Shown here piece after piece: positions 12,506 to 22,244 of a stretch of 64,000 nucleotides of DNA. The notes beneath the pieces are model-generated. The model had not been told where the DNA came from. It did no database searches and saw only the letters and a list, made by a program, of their open reading frames with translations. How positions within the stretch are numbered: the first letter of the stretch is position 1; each line of letters opens with the position of its first letter. This DNA comes from Chloranthus sessilifolius (lineage: Eukaryota; Streptophyta; Magnoliopsida; Chloranthales; Chloranthaceae): NCBI GenBank assembly GCA_021018995.1, contig CM037593.1:17388088-17452087 (forward strand). Direction: 5' to 3'. The position numbers and the translations under genes were made by a program.

Positions 12506-14033
12506 TCGGCTGGGGTGGAAGCCGATACATATCAACCAAATATGTATGCAAACCAGCTGATATTTAAAACTCCCGTCGTAAATGACCACGTTGGCAGGTT
12601 GGCAAGAAGTGATGATAACTTAGAGGTGAAGATGTTAGATAAAGGTTTCCTATTCAGGTTTCACGGTTATTGGAAGCGAGGATCAAAATTTCGGGTTGGA
12701 TTTCGGTTTCGGGCATGACCGAAACCGAAATCCAAAATTTTGACCAAAAATATGAATTTCGGTTCGAAATTTTGGAGTCCATACGAATCTGGGCTTGGAT
12801 TTCGGTTTCGTTTCCAGCATGCCCGAAACCGAAATGTTTCGGCCGAAATTTTGATCCATGATTGGAAGCTCATATGAGAAGTAGAAAATGGCTCTTTTTA
12901 GAGGCTTTAGAATTTTTCACCTTTGCTTGTGGATAACCTGATAGTGGAGAACATTCTCTAAAGGTCAGAAGTGTCAGAAGGGAAAGTGTGTGCCTTGAGC
13001 TTGCAAATGTGATCAATGAATTTTAAAAGATCAAGTAAGCTAAACATTGCTTTCGTGATTATTAAAAGCTCATGTGAAGCAAAGACAATGGCTCTTCATA
13101 AAGGCCTTAGAATTTTTTCGCATTCCCTTGCGGGCACATTGTTGTGGATATTCCACAAATGTCAAAAGTATTAGAAGGGGGAAGCGTAAACTTTGAAGTT
13201 TGCAAATGTGATCAATCAATTTATTGAGGGATCAAATGGGCTAAAGATTTATTTCACTTGCGTTTGAAAGGAGGTACACAAGATTGCCAATACAGTGGGA
13301 AAGAATGGAATCTTACAGGACGATCTATGTATTACTATAGATTAACCTTCATCTTAATTTGCATACGGGTAAAGAGTTTCTTGTTGGTAAGGTTTTAGGG
13401 AAGTTTGGTAGTCAAGGCTCCTTTGTTCCTTTGTACATTCTTCACTTCCCCGATTAATAAATCTCATATGAAATAAATAAATAAAATGTACACATTTCAA
13501 ATTTGGCGGGACAAATAGGTTGTATATGAGTTTCTAAAACCAATAAATGCAGTAATGTGGTCTAAGATTAACAGTAAGATTATGGATTACGATACTTAAT
13601 GAAATCAAAAGCCAACCTCTATGTAAGATGCAGCAACATCAGAGTGCTTCTCATTTGTCCTTGCAATGAAAATATCCCAAAAAACCGACCACCATTCGAA
13701 GAGAAAACCACCAGGAGCATCGATTGCTGAAAAGTGAACCCATGTGAATTTTCATATTCAAAGCCATTCCAAATACGAAGAAATCACAAACCAAAACCCA
13801 AGATAATAAAAAATAATAACAATAAATAAAATTTCAAAATTAATCTTTTCACTGCAATTGCTTCGGTAATCTTACCGACAGGGTCCAAAGATACTTTGCC
13901 TTCTGTTTGAAAGGCCTTTGCTGATGCCTGTAGATTCCTCTTCATCAAATAATCATAAATATACACATCCAACCTGGTTTTCATTAAAATTTAAAATATA
14001 TATATATATCAATGAATAAATCATTTATAATCA

Positions 14034-14069
<36 letters not shown>

Positions 14070-14723
14070 AGATTACAACTGCATAAACAATAACAGTGTA
14101 AAAAAATTATAAAATTAAAAATAAAAACATTACCATCATAATAAATAAATCTCAAGACATGGACTTTGCAACTAGAATACAGAACACAATCGTGAACACC
14201 ACTAAAAAATAAAAATAAAATAAACATGGAAAACCGAAAAACAATATCATAGAGTCCAAATCAAAACCCAAACATGAAGAACAATAAAAAGAAAAAATGG
14301 AAGGACAAAACCCAAATCAAAATCACATTAGAAAAAGGAATAACAAAGAACAACTACAGCAAGCCCCATACCAAAAAATGCAATATATATGAACATATAT
14401 ACATATATGTTACAATAAAACGAAATAAATAATAAAAACACAACAAATATAACCTGCCCAGCACGAAAACTCATTCAAAATACAAACTTCAAACAAAAAA
14501 CGAACAGAACAGAGCAGAAGCCAAATATAAAAACAACTAAACCCTATTAAAAAACTATAGAAAAACAAAAACACATTAACGAACCGAACCCAAATCAAAA
14601 ACCCATTAAAAAATCAGTAAACACAACAAAATATAACAACCTAAAACCCAATAACATACAATCAAAAATAAATAAATAAAATAAAACTTACATTTTATCA
14701 GCTTCCCAGTTGGTCTGAGCCAT
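5915..14723 (-). CDS. LUG: LEUNIG-like transcriptional co-repressor, exons 1-8 (N-terminal third)
   Basis: Eight exons join in phase on minus: 14692-14723, 13876-13973, 13617-13726, 8533-8913, 7317-7405, 7102-7189, 6954-7029, 5915-5964 (924 nt, 308 codons), all with GT-AG introns. The start is [11 protein letters not shown], which matches the family N-terminus. The LUFS/LisH region (about residues 1-88) includes [37 protein letters not shown] and VAASYIE. Exon 4 is a Gln-rich block. Exons 5-8 carry [39 protein letters not shown] and LPLKGWPLT. The order and the absence of LUH-type sequence favour LUG over LEUNIG_HOMOLOG. In the family, LUFS binds SEUSS adaptors and C-terminal WD40 repeats (not seen here, expected below position 1) recruit repression machinery in the nucleus, for example in floral homeotic control. 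No frameshift is seen. Confidence 0.93.
6554..6843. mobile_element. hAT-type palindromic MITE, GGTATC family, copy 1
   Basis: Terminal inverted repeats read CAAGGTATCAAACTCGG and its complement ending CCGAGTTTTGATACCATG. The body is made of short tatcgg/ccgata palindromes. The flanks carry a near-perfect duplication gccccaat(t) at 6545-6553 and gccccaat(a) at 6844-6852. It lies in intron 7 of the LEUNIG-like gene. Confidence 0.85.
8102..8365. mobile_element. hAT-type palindromic MITE, GGTATC family, copy 2
   Basis: The left end is CATGGTATCAAAACTCGGCC. The right end is more degraded and ends ggcaccatg. Flanks cctaatgc (8094-8101) and cctcatac (8366-8373) match at 6 of 8 positions. It is inside intron 4 of the LEUNIG-like gene. 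The minus ORF at 8208-8411 is only a reading of this palindrome. Confidence 0.7.
8697..8890 (-). repeat. Polyglutamine-coding CAG/CAA tract in LEUNIG-like exon 4
   Basis: Mixed CAG/CAA codons encode two long Gln runs split by [12 protein letters not shown]. Mixed codon use would slow slippage, but the tract is still a likely length polymorphism. Gln-rich linkers are normal after the LUFS domain. The plus-strand poly-Ala frame here is a shadow. Confidence 0.9.
10200..10690. repeat. AT-rich degenerate tandem repeats (intron 3)
   Basis: Reiterated catatatgcacatataccacaa-like units with atacatata runs, about 60-70 bp apart and degenerate. ORFs across it are low-complexity artefacts. Confidence 0.7.
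10928..11189. mobile_element. hAT-type palindromic MITE, GGTATC family, copy 3
   Basis: Ends are CAAGGTATCAAATTCGG and GCCGAGTTTTTATACCATG. An exact 8-bp target duplication GGAATGAC flanks it (10920-10927 and 11190-11197), which points to the hAT superfamily. It is in intron 3 of the LEUNIG-like gene. Confidence 0.9.
11408..11802. mobile_element. Long-arm fold-back (MULE-type) element, copy A
   Basis: Arms of about 180 bp: the left begins gggtgcctctattcacgcct and the right ends aggcgtgaatagaagtaccc. Inner arms carry the family core (cttcgacacaatcgatcttg, catcagacggttaag, ccatgtggcacagatct) and their complements. The 9-bp flanks agaacacaa (11399-11407) and ggaacacaa (11803-11811) differ at one base, as expected for Mutator-type transposition. 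There is no coding capacity. Confidence 0.85.
12180..12580. repeat. Diverged ATATCGG palindromic repeat with AT microsatellite
   Basis: Contains aaatcgatatatatcggcc near the left end and gatatttaaaactcccg near the right, plus internal cgatat/atatcg pairs. It resembles the GGTATC family only loosely. A long (AT)n run sits inside. No clear target duplication was found. Confidence 0.45.
12447..12502. repeat. (AT)n microsatellite
   Basis: About 28 uninterrupted AT dinucleotides inside the diverged palindromic repeat of intron 3. Confidence 0.97.
12677..12860. mobile_element. hAT-type MITE, GGATCAAAATTTCGG family
   Basis: The left end is cgaGGATCAAAATTTCGG; the right end is GGCCGAAATTTTGATCCATG. 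An exact 8-bp duplication ATTGGAAG flanks it (12669-12676 and 12861-12868). The body holds two smaller hairpins built from gatttcggtttcgggcatg and its complement. At 184 bp it is a second, distinct hAT MITE family in the same intron. Confidence 0.9.
12866..13260. repeat. Diverged 200-bp direct duplication in intron 3
   Basis: The segment starting aagctcatatgagaagtag (12866) recurs at 13066 as aagctcatgtgaagcaaag, with shared landmarks aatggctctt, ttagaattttt, gtcagaagg/attagaaggg and gcaaatgtgatcaat. No coding potential was seen. Confidence 0.8.
14035..14068. repeat. (AG)n microsatellite in intron 1 of the LEUNIG-like gene
   Basis: An uninterrupted AG run of about 34 bp between exons 1 and 2. 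Confidence 0.95.
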
Positions 14724-14967
14724 GATTCTGAATCAATAACCTTTAAACACTACACAAAATCAGATTCTAAGAAGAAGATTCTAAAAACCCCTTTTCCCAG
14801 AAACTCAAACAGAGAAGAAAATAAGATAGAGAAATTACACGAATAAGAAAAAAAAAAAAAAAAAGCAGAGAAGAAAAAAAGAAAAATAATATATAAAATA
14901 TAAAAGAAGAAAAAGAAAAAATCTATTGAGCTTAGGAAGAGAAGACGATGAGACTGACATAAAAAAG

Positions 14968-14975
14968 TATTTATA
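14968..14975 (-). promoter_or_regulatory. TATA box of the LEUNIG-like gene
   Basis: Reads TATAAATA on minus, about 245 bp upstream of the ATG. The stretch between it and the start codon (14724-14960) is CT-rich with poly-T and poly-A runs, as in plant 5' leaders. A start near 14935-14945 is inferred from spacing only. Confidence 0.55.
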
Positions 14976-15000
14976 GTTGAGTTGCTATATGGCGGTGCTT

Positions 15001-15218
15001 AGCACCACTAAATACAATAGTGCAAATCGATCTTATCCGTACATAGTGATCTCAACTTTGGATCTGACGGATCAAAATATGAAACATTTCTAGGATATAC
15101 TAATGAACGGTCATGATCATATTATTTTAATATACTATTTAAAATATAATCGATAAAATTATTTGATAGATCTAATTAATGGATATAGATGGAGAGGCAA
15201 TTTTTCTTTAGTGGTGCT
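15001..15218. mobile_element. Small fold-back MITE next to the LEUNIG-like promoter
   Basis: agcaccactaaa (15001-15012) is exactly complementary to tttagtggtgct (15207-15218), and the arms are weakly complementary further in. It starts about 25 bp upstream of the TATA box. No clear target duplication is visible, so the boundaries are tentative. Confidence 0.5.
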
Positions 15219-15779
15219 GATATGTATATTATATTTCTTACGCATCGAGATATCTGAAACGGGAATATCAAAGGGCAAGTATGACGTCAAAATCCATATG
15301 AATCGGTGGCTGTCTTAGCAAATCTAAGACCGTCGATGAACTGGAAATCAAAATTGATAGTACGAAATTGCCCTTGTAACTAAGTTATACGCTAATGACC
15401 TAAATTGGATTCAGCTTGCTTGGAAATTAATTTTCAGTTAAGGTTAATTTAGATATTTTCCTAAGAGAAGTTTGGAAATCTCAAGGATTCACTTCTACAG
15501 TTTCGGATGAACTAACCAGAGACTAGCACGCCGTAAAAATGCTTACGTCTGAGTTTTATATAAGGGGACAATGGTCAACCAGATTTGCAGCCTTTGGATG
15601 TAGAACAATCTTGACTTCCACAGTTTCCTTTGAACTATATCTGTGGGCTTTGATTTTATTTTATTTATCCGAGCAGCGTACCTAATGCGCACACGGGTTG
15701 TTAGTAGGCAATTGACCCGTGCACTAAAGGCGGTGCATGGCTAAACCTTTGTTTGCGCCTTCATATTTAATGAAAGCTT

Positions 15780-16086
15780 CTACGTCTGAAACTCAATTAA
15801 CCCATTGACTAATTGGAATCAGATGATGAAGATCACTTTTGCTCTAAAGTCACGTTGCTATACGATTGTAGGGCCATTGTTTTTAAGATGTGTCAAGTGA
15901 AACAAAAAACTCGTTGTCTAATGATACGCTCAAGATCGATTGTACAGAAGATTGGGGTGGAAAGCTTCTATCTCTATCATTTGATTCCAACTAGTCAATG
16001 AGTTTGAGTGGGCTTTCAAAAGTATACGCTTTCAGGAGAGATACCTAATTCAAAGTATACGCTTTCTGGAGAGATACCTAATAACT
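15780..16086. mobile_element. Long-arm fold-back element, copy B (degraded)
   Basis: Inverted arms can be followed from aattggaatcagatgatgaa (left) to atcatttgattccaactag (right). At the right end a 34-bp unit (aaagtatacgctttc..ggagagatacctaat) is tandemly repeated at about 16019 and 16053. No target duplication was resolved. Confidence 0.6.
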
Positions 16087-16089
16087 AAA

Positions 16090-17090
16090 TATTAGTAAAG
16101 CACTAAAAAAAAAAAAACACTTTATAGGCCCTTCATAAATTGGTGGAAGGGATTGACCTGTGCGCTGCCATTGGTGCACAGGTTGAGCACCAATGCCAAC
16201 TCATAAAGGCTCTAACACTCAATACGCATAAGGTACATGAGCAGTGTCCCTACACGGCCGTGACCAATAAATTGCTATCCCAACCCTAGTGAAATGCATG
16301 TACTTAAGCTTGGAGGTTCTAGATCTAAAAGGATACCTTAAAGTTGACTAGGGTTGACCACGGTCATTTACCCGTTCAGAGTCATTCAGTTATGCAGGCC
16401 GTGTACCTACTAGACACAAAAGAGCTGGCTTGTTGAGTCAGATGGCACACTATGCGTATTGGGGGTCCTCGAGCAACTCGGATTTGATGAGATTTTGATC
16501 TCATGGATCAAGGAATGCATCGCATCATCTTCCACTTTCTCTTGCAATTCGAAGCTGCTAAATGCCACAAAAATGAACGGCTAAGACAATGTTGAAGATT
16601 AACCTTTATTTTTGTAGCATTTGACTGTTTTTAGAATCTTAATCACAAGATAAAAATACTTTTTCACTGAAATAAACTGAAACAGCTGATTAAAAAATGT
16701 CAAGTGTACAAAATTGCAATCCGTTAATAAGGGTAGGTTATTTTCCAAACTGCTCCTGTGATAAGGGGTTATTAACCAAACAAAGTTGAGCTGGAATTAG
16801 GTAGTCAACCCAATCACTGCTTGCTGTATTCGGGTCAATCTTCCTCCTTTAATCTTAAAAAATGCATGGATATTTATGAGTGCCAAATTAGTGAAAAAAT
16901 CTTAATTACATCGATTTATGTGTTGATAAATAATAATTGGGTTCACACTTCCCAAGGGTTCCATTTTTTGGTAAAAGGAGATTGTCCTCAGCACTGTTGG
17001 CACTGCTCTACTTTGGTACTTAATACCAACTCCGCAAAGTTGTGCCTCCTTTATCATTGCATAGATTAATGAAAAAAAGATGTTCGGGGA
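16090..17090. other. Intergenic, no gene seen
   Basis: AT-rich sequence with short open frames that match no family I recognise. The 82-codon plus frame at 16821-17069 has no supporting splice or domain evidence. A short inverted gtgcacaggttgagcac-type repeat lies near 16160-16190. Confidence 0.6.
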
Positions 17091-17094
17091 TATG

Positions 17095-18055
17095 CACCCG
17101 CGTGGAGAAATATCTCTACACCAATTAATATGAGCGCGACATATAGCATCCTTTTTATAAATTGATGGGTGACATAAGACTCACTTTACAAATCAGGGTT
17201 ATACTTTTAAAAGTTAAATACCCTTTCAGTCGTCATTCTTGATTTTTTTAAAGTTTATTGCTTTTCTCTATTTTTTCAAGAAAGTGTCACTTACTTTTTC
17301 ATTCATATTTTACACAAAAAATGTGACGCGCGATAGCAAAACGCTAGCACTTCGGGAGCGAAGCGCCAATATCTCATAACAAAGTGCCAACACTCCTAAA
17401 ATGAAGCGTCGGCACCCCTAAAACGAAGCGTCGGCGTTTCAAAATAAAATAAAATAAAATTTATCGAAACACCAGTGCCCCTAAAATGAAGCGTCAACGC
17501 AGTGCCCCTAAAACGAAGCGTCGGTGCTTTGTTTAGGGTCGCAGGCGCTTGCATAAAAAGAAATAAATAAATAAATAAATAAAAATTTCCCTGAAGCAAT
17601 GACACTTCGCTTTAGGGCGTTGGCGCTTTCATAAAAAATAATAAATAAATAAATATCCCAAAGCGTTAGCGCTTCGTTTTAAAGGCGATAGCGCTTCCAT
17701 AAAAATAATAAAATAAAAAATAAAATTTAATTAAAGCATCGACGCCCCTAAAACAAGGCACTAACGCTTCTCTGTAAAGGTGTTTGCGCTTCGCTATCGG
17801 ACGCTCATTTTTTTTTAGTAAAATATATTTGAAAAAGTAAATCTGATACTTTATTAGAAAAAGAGAGGAAAGAGAAAAAAAAAAGACTTTGAAAAGACTT
17901 TTTAAAAAGTCAAGAATGACGGTTGTAAGGATATTTAACTTTTAAAATATATTAAAAGTGTAACCCTAGTTAGTAAAGTAGTTTCAATGTCACCCATCAC
18001 TTCAGAAAAGTGAGCGATGTGTCGCGCTCATATCAATTGGCGTAGAAATATGTGT
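17095..18055. mobile_element. 1-kb fold-back element with GC-rich minisatellite core
   Basis: About 150-bp arms: left aaatatctctacaccaatt...atgagcgcgacatat...gatgggtgacat...cagtcgtcattcttga, right the complement of these (tcaagaatgacggttg...atgtcacccatcac...gcgctcatatcaattggcg). Between them, 17330-17790 holds 30-40-bp repeats of a gcgtcggc..cctaaaacgaag type in both orientations. The fold-back copy C starts about 25 bp to the right. No target duplication was identified. Confidence 0.8.
17330..17790. repeat. Palindromic GC-rich minisatellite
   Basis: Reiterated agcgtcggcgctt / aacgaagcgtcggc / cctaaaacgaag modules on both strands, separated by A-rich taaataaataaa spacers. Its GC-rich, CpG-rich modules stand out sharply from the AT-rich surroundings. 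Confidence 0.8.
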
Positions 18056-18081
18056 TTTCATGAGAGATCCTAAAACCTTTT

Positions 18082-18442
18082 GGGTAGCTCTGTTCGCCGA
18101 CGCATTCTCAAAAAGTGCCCACCTATGCAATCACTGAAAAATTGTTGATTGCTTCATATCTGATGATTGAGATCACTTTTCACCTTGATCTTTCACACAA
18201 TGGACCTTGAGATCACGTCTCACCTATCAGGCGGTCAATTTTTTATTCTACATTTCACAGATCCCCAAAATGTGGAATCAAAAAATGACCGTCTAATAAA
18301 TGTGACATGATCTCAAGATCCTTTGTGTGGAAGATCTCGGTGAAACACGGTCTCCATCAAATGATCCGACACAATCAATGGTTTTACAGGGGTTCCGAGA
18401 TAGGTGCTTTCAAAGAACACGTGGACACATTAAGAGCTACCT
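18082..18442. mobile_element. Long-arm fold-back (MULE-type) element, copy C
   Basis: Ends are gggtagctct and agagctacct. Inner arms hold tgatgattgagatcactttt, cacaatggaccttgagatca and caggcggtcaattttttatt with their complements. The 9-bp flanks aaacctttt and aaactattt match at 7 of 9 positions. Confidence 0.75.
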
Positions 18443-18522
18443 AAACTATTTCTTTTGGAGAAATATTTGTTTATTCTTAAATTTTAAAAACAAGCTTTGA
18501 GAACATTTAGGTTGCTTGGAAT

Positions 18523-18691
18523 CAAGGTATCAAAAATTGGTCGATACTGATACGTATCGGTTTCGACCAAGATGTTGAGTTTTCTTTTTCTTTTTTTTTT
18601 TAAAAATAGGCCGATACGTATCAGTATCGGCCAAGTCGTATCGGTCTCGGGCAAGCCGATACTCAAGACCGATATCGATTTTGATACCTTG
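18523..18691. mobile_element. hAT-type palindromic MITE, GGTATC family, copy 4 (short)
   Basis: Ends are CAAGGTATCAAAAATTGG and CGATTTTGATACCTTG, flanked by the exact 8-bp duplication CTTGGAAT (18515-18522 and 18692-18699). At 169 bp it is shorter than the other copies, which suggests an internal deletion. Confidence 0.9.
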
Positions 18692-18699
18692 CTTGGAAT

Positions 18700-19050
18700 A
18701 TCAGGTGCGCCCTTCGATTTACACCCAAACCTCTAAGGGCCTGTTTAGATAAAAACACGAGAAATGTAGGAAAGTAAAATAATATTCCTACATTTTCCTA
18801 TGAATACCCGAGTTATAGAAAACCATGGGTTTCCTTTGTTGCCCTGTATTTTTCATTGTTTAGATAACCACATTGATAGCCAAGAAAACGCAGGATTAAA
18901 GAAATCCTGTGTTTGGATACATATGCGGGAAATTCTAAGAAAATAAAATATCCTAACAAAAAAAAACTGTAGTGCCACAAAAGATCATCCAAACTGAAAA
19001 ACAATCGTAATTTCAACAAAATGATCATCCACAAAAATGACCATCCACAT
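18700..19050. other. Intergenic, possible MITE end
   Basis: aagggcctgtttagataaaa near 18737 resembles the left end of common plant PIF/hAT MITEs, but no complementary right end was found nearby. No gene seen. Confidence 0.4.
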
Positions 19051-19320
19051 AAATGATTGATCATGGGTGTAGGCTTATCATCAGACGATCAAATTTTGAT
19101 TCCGCGTGGAGATCATGGGCGTACCATGGGAAGGGTTCTGAGGTTACTTTTGGGATGTGTTCCACTTGAAATTAGCATCTGACCGTCTAATAGGTGAGTC
19201 ATGATCTAAAGATCAATTCAATGAAATATTGGGAAAAAAATGATTTCCATATGTCTATTCAAGGCAGTAATGGTGTTAACTGTTAAAGGTGGAAATCACG
19301 GGCTTTGGACATTAATTTTC
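19050..19320. mobile_element. Long-arm fold-back element, copy D (degraded)
   Basis: Left arm atcatcagacgatcaaattttgattcc-type sequence and right arm gaaattagcatctgaccgtc ... gatctaaagatcaattcaatg are inverted relatives of the family core. Confidence 0.65.
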
Positions 19321-19384
19321 GATTGTTAATACTCGTATACAAGTAACATAAAATAATTGAACGCCCTACTATCGTCGCGAATAC

Positions 19385-19690
19385 CATTTCAAACCCTCAG
19401 ATCTTCAACACAATAGATCTTGAGATTATGGTCCAATCATTAGATGGACAAATGTTGATTTCACGTGACATACCTCTCGAATAAATTATCTGAGAAATAT
19501 GTTCGATACATGCTCATAATCACATTCATTTTTTGAAATGTGTACATGTGAAATTAAAATCTGATTGCCTGATGGAAGTTCCATGATTTGAAGATTTAAT
19601 GTATCGAAGATTGAGCTGAAAAATAATATTTATCATTTGATTAAAAAGTCCACTATTTAAACACATAAAACTCAAGTTGAGAACAAAGAA
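19385..19690. mobile_element. Long-arm fold-back element, copy E (degraded)
   Basis: Left core cttcaacacaatagatcttg (from about 19402) is inverted in atttaatgtatcgaagattg near 19590. tgttgatttcacgtgacata and its counterpart tgtacatgtgaaattaaaat flank the loop. Confidence 0.65.
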
Positions 19691-19834
19691 TTTTGGATTG
19701 TAATTAAAGATACTCTATTGCTTGTAGATAAGGATGATGAAAACATTTGCGATAATCACAAAATATATAAGGATACTTTCACTTACAACTTACCGTTCTT
19801 TCTTCTCAACTTGGACTTCACATGCTTAAATTGT

Positions 19835-20150
19835 TTGTCTATTTGAATTCACATGATGAAGATTGTTTTTCGTCAAATCTTCAATATAAATGACCTTCAG
19901 ATCATGGAGTTGCTATCAGACGATCAAGTTTTGATTCTGTATGACACACATCCCAAAATTACACAATCATGGTATATTTCAAATGTGTTTTTAGATCACT
20001 TTTTGAGATATGTATCAAGTGGAATAAAAAAATGATTGTTTGATGATAGGCCCATGAGCACGAAATCCATTGTATAGGAGATTAAGGTGAAAAACAATCA
20101 TCATCATCCGATTCAAAGCAATCAACGATTCAAATCATTTAATGGTTTTC
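19835..20150. mobile_element. Long-arm fold-back element, copy F (degraded)
   Basis: Left arm cacatgatgaagattgtttt and atcagacgatcaagttttga; right arm tgattgtttgatgataggcc and acaatcatcatcatccgatt. Three copies of the family sit within about 1.1 kb here. Confidence 0.65.
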
Positions 20151-20878
20151 GTCCATAAAAAAATTGTGTGGCATTACTAATAAATGGGTGAGAAGAGCCT
20201 ACCCTTTTTCTTCTTCACTCGTTTTGTCATCTTTTCGAGGTCTCGACAAATTGAAATGCAGAGGGATACCCTCGAACTCTTCACTTGGAAATGAGCCAAA
20301 AACTTGTGTTTTGCATTTCAACCCTTAAGTCACTTCCAAACAACGGAAAGCCATGGATAATAGAATTCGAGTCTAAGGCCATGTTCAGGTATTTCCCCAG
20401 CTATCCCAAAAAAGCTCTAATTCCTGATAACTCAGTTTCCTGCAGATTCCTAACTAACTCAGATTCTTAGCTTTCCCTAGGTGTGTTCTTTTAGGCCTCA
20501 GAAAAGCTATGATTCCTGACATTTTACAGAAACGAAGGATTTCCTATATTCTTTTAATTATTTCAGAAAAACATATAATCGGTTTACTTTTGGGACATCG
20601 TATGACCGTAGGATTGACGGTAGAACATCTGATACCGTACCGTATATATTTGAAGGTTATTTTTGTTCGACACACAATCCATGAGAGATTGAACACTTCC
20701 GTCGATGCAATTATACAAAAATGATTCTTACATCTTTACTACCCAATCGCCTATCATACTATGCTAATAAGTGATAAGGTCGGTCTTATTTAGTGCTTGA
20801 CATTAAATTAAGTATTTATTAGTCGGACGAAACTGCTGAAATAGATTTCTAAGCTGGTTATAGTGTGTTTTTAGTTTT

Positions 20879-21285
20879 GAGTACCTTTAAATCCACCCAC
20901 CAAATCTTTGAGTTCACCCACGCTCAAACACATTGACTTGGTAGAATCAGATGATGGAGATCGTTTATCCTCTCAAACTTTCACACGATGGATCTTGAGA
21001 TCATGGGCTTACCATCAAACGGTCAGTGTTTTATTTCTCATGGCACACATGTAAAAAAAATGACCTTAACATCATATGCACGCTCAAAATTGATTTTAAG
21101 GTCGCTTTTTTAGATGTGTATCACATGAAATAAAAAATCAACCGTCTGATGGTACGATTATGTTCTCAAGATCCATTGTGTGAATGATTGGGATGATAAA
21201 CAATCCCCATCATCCGATTCAATAAAATCAATGTATTTTACTATGGGTGAACTCAAAGATTTGGTGGGTAAATTTAAAGGTACTC
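20879..21285. mobile_element. Long-arm fold-back (MULE-type) element, copy G
   Basis: The best preserved member. It begins gagtacctttaaatccaccc and ends gggtaaatttaaaggtactc, and carries caaatctttgagttcaccca and its exact complement tgggtgaactcaaagatttg. The 9-bp flanks tttagtttt and ttttgtttt differ at one base. Total 407 bp. Confidence 0.88.
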
Positions 21286-21579
21286 TTTTGTTTTACTCAT
21301 TAATATTTTTTCTTTTTATTTTTTGATGAAATTTACTGATTAGTATTGATTATTAGACAACATGTATGCCTTGACCAGTCAAACTTAATATATGTTTGGC
21401 TCTTCTAATCCACTTATATGTTGTCCAAAATTACCAAACAAAAAACCCATGGGTTTCTACAATAAAACCCTCGACGCGAAGAAAATACAGCTGGTGGCCC
21501 AAATCGATGATTGTTTACAGTATAAATCAAGAATTTGGCCGCTGAAAATCGATGCCTGTTCATAAAATCAATCTCAGAG

Positions 21580-22000
21580 ATGAAGCTTCCGACCATCACT
21601 TCTCTCCTCTTCCCAGATTTTGTCTCTAAATCTTCAAACTTTCGACACCGAAAATTTGCAAAAATTTTGGCGTTATCGTCGGAAGACCTCCAGAATCAAA
21701 CGTCGGTATGCGTGTTTTTACAGATTTTGTTGATTTAGTTCTTAGTTCTGATGGATCTTTTGAACAAATTCTACTTCTTTTGCTCCCTCTCTCTCTCTCT
21801 AACTTGCAGAGGATGAATAATTGCATCCCAGATTTTGATGAAATGGAAGAGAACGATTTATTCCCATCGTCTTCCTCGCCACACACAGTTCTCCCAAGCC
21901 GGCCGGAATCCAACGACATCTTCGTCGTCAATTTGCCTACCAGAAATAGCCGTTTGAGGGTTTTTTTTAAATTTAAATGGCTTTTATATGTTTTACATGG
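21580..22000 (+). pseudogene. Two-exon gene fragment with transit-peptide-like N-terminus, unidentified
   Basis: Exon 1 (21580-21705, 42 codons) begins MKLPTITSLLFPDF and is rich in Ser, Lys and Arg like a plastid transit peptide. It ends before GTATGC. A CT-rich intron with ctctctctaacttgcag leads to exon 2 (from about 21810), in phase 0, encoding an acidic Ser/Pro-rich stretch (DFDEMEENDLFP...). The frame then runs into non-coding-looking sequence after NLPTRNSRLR, with no further donor recognised. I read this as the 5' end of a gene, either truncated or captured by a transposon. I cannot name the parent gene. The overlapping minus frame 21626-21931 is a shadow. Confidence 0.4.
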
Positions 22001-22244
22001 AAGAGAGATGTATACACAAAGGGACTCGGAAACAGAGCTTTTCCCAATTTTTTGGTCAGAAATGAGAAAGGGGCTGAAACTCGGGAATGGTCAGGAAAGT
22101 CGTGAGTCCCACCTACATTCCCGAACGCAGGAACGAAGGAAAAAATATACTTTCTGACCGAAAACTTTGTTCTCGAGCATTTCCTGGCTATTCGAACATG
22201 GCCTAGATATTCCTTTGTCTCCCCATATCCAAACAAGCCTTAAA

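Larger units (their letters stand above)
20377..22205. mobile_element. Possible TIR element enclosing a gene fragment
   Basis: ctaaggccatgttc at 20373-20386 is mirrored by gaacatggcctag at 22194-22206. Between them lie fold-back copy G and an exon-intron-exon gene fragment. Complementarity outside the first ten bases is weak and no target duplication is clear, so this may be two unrelated MITE ends. Confidence 0.3.

Noticed and set aside
12341-12718. ORFs with (YI)n on both strands
   Set aside because: Translation of an (AT)n microsatellite.
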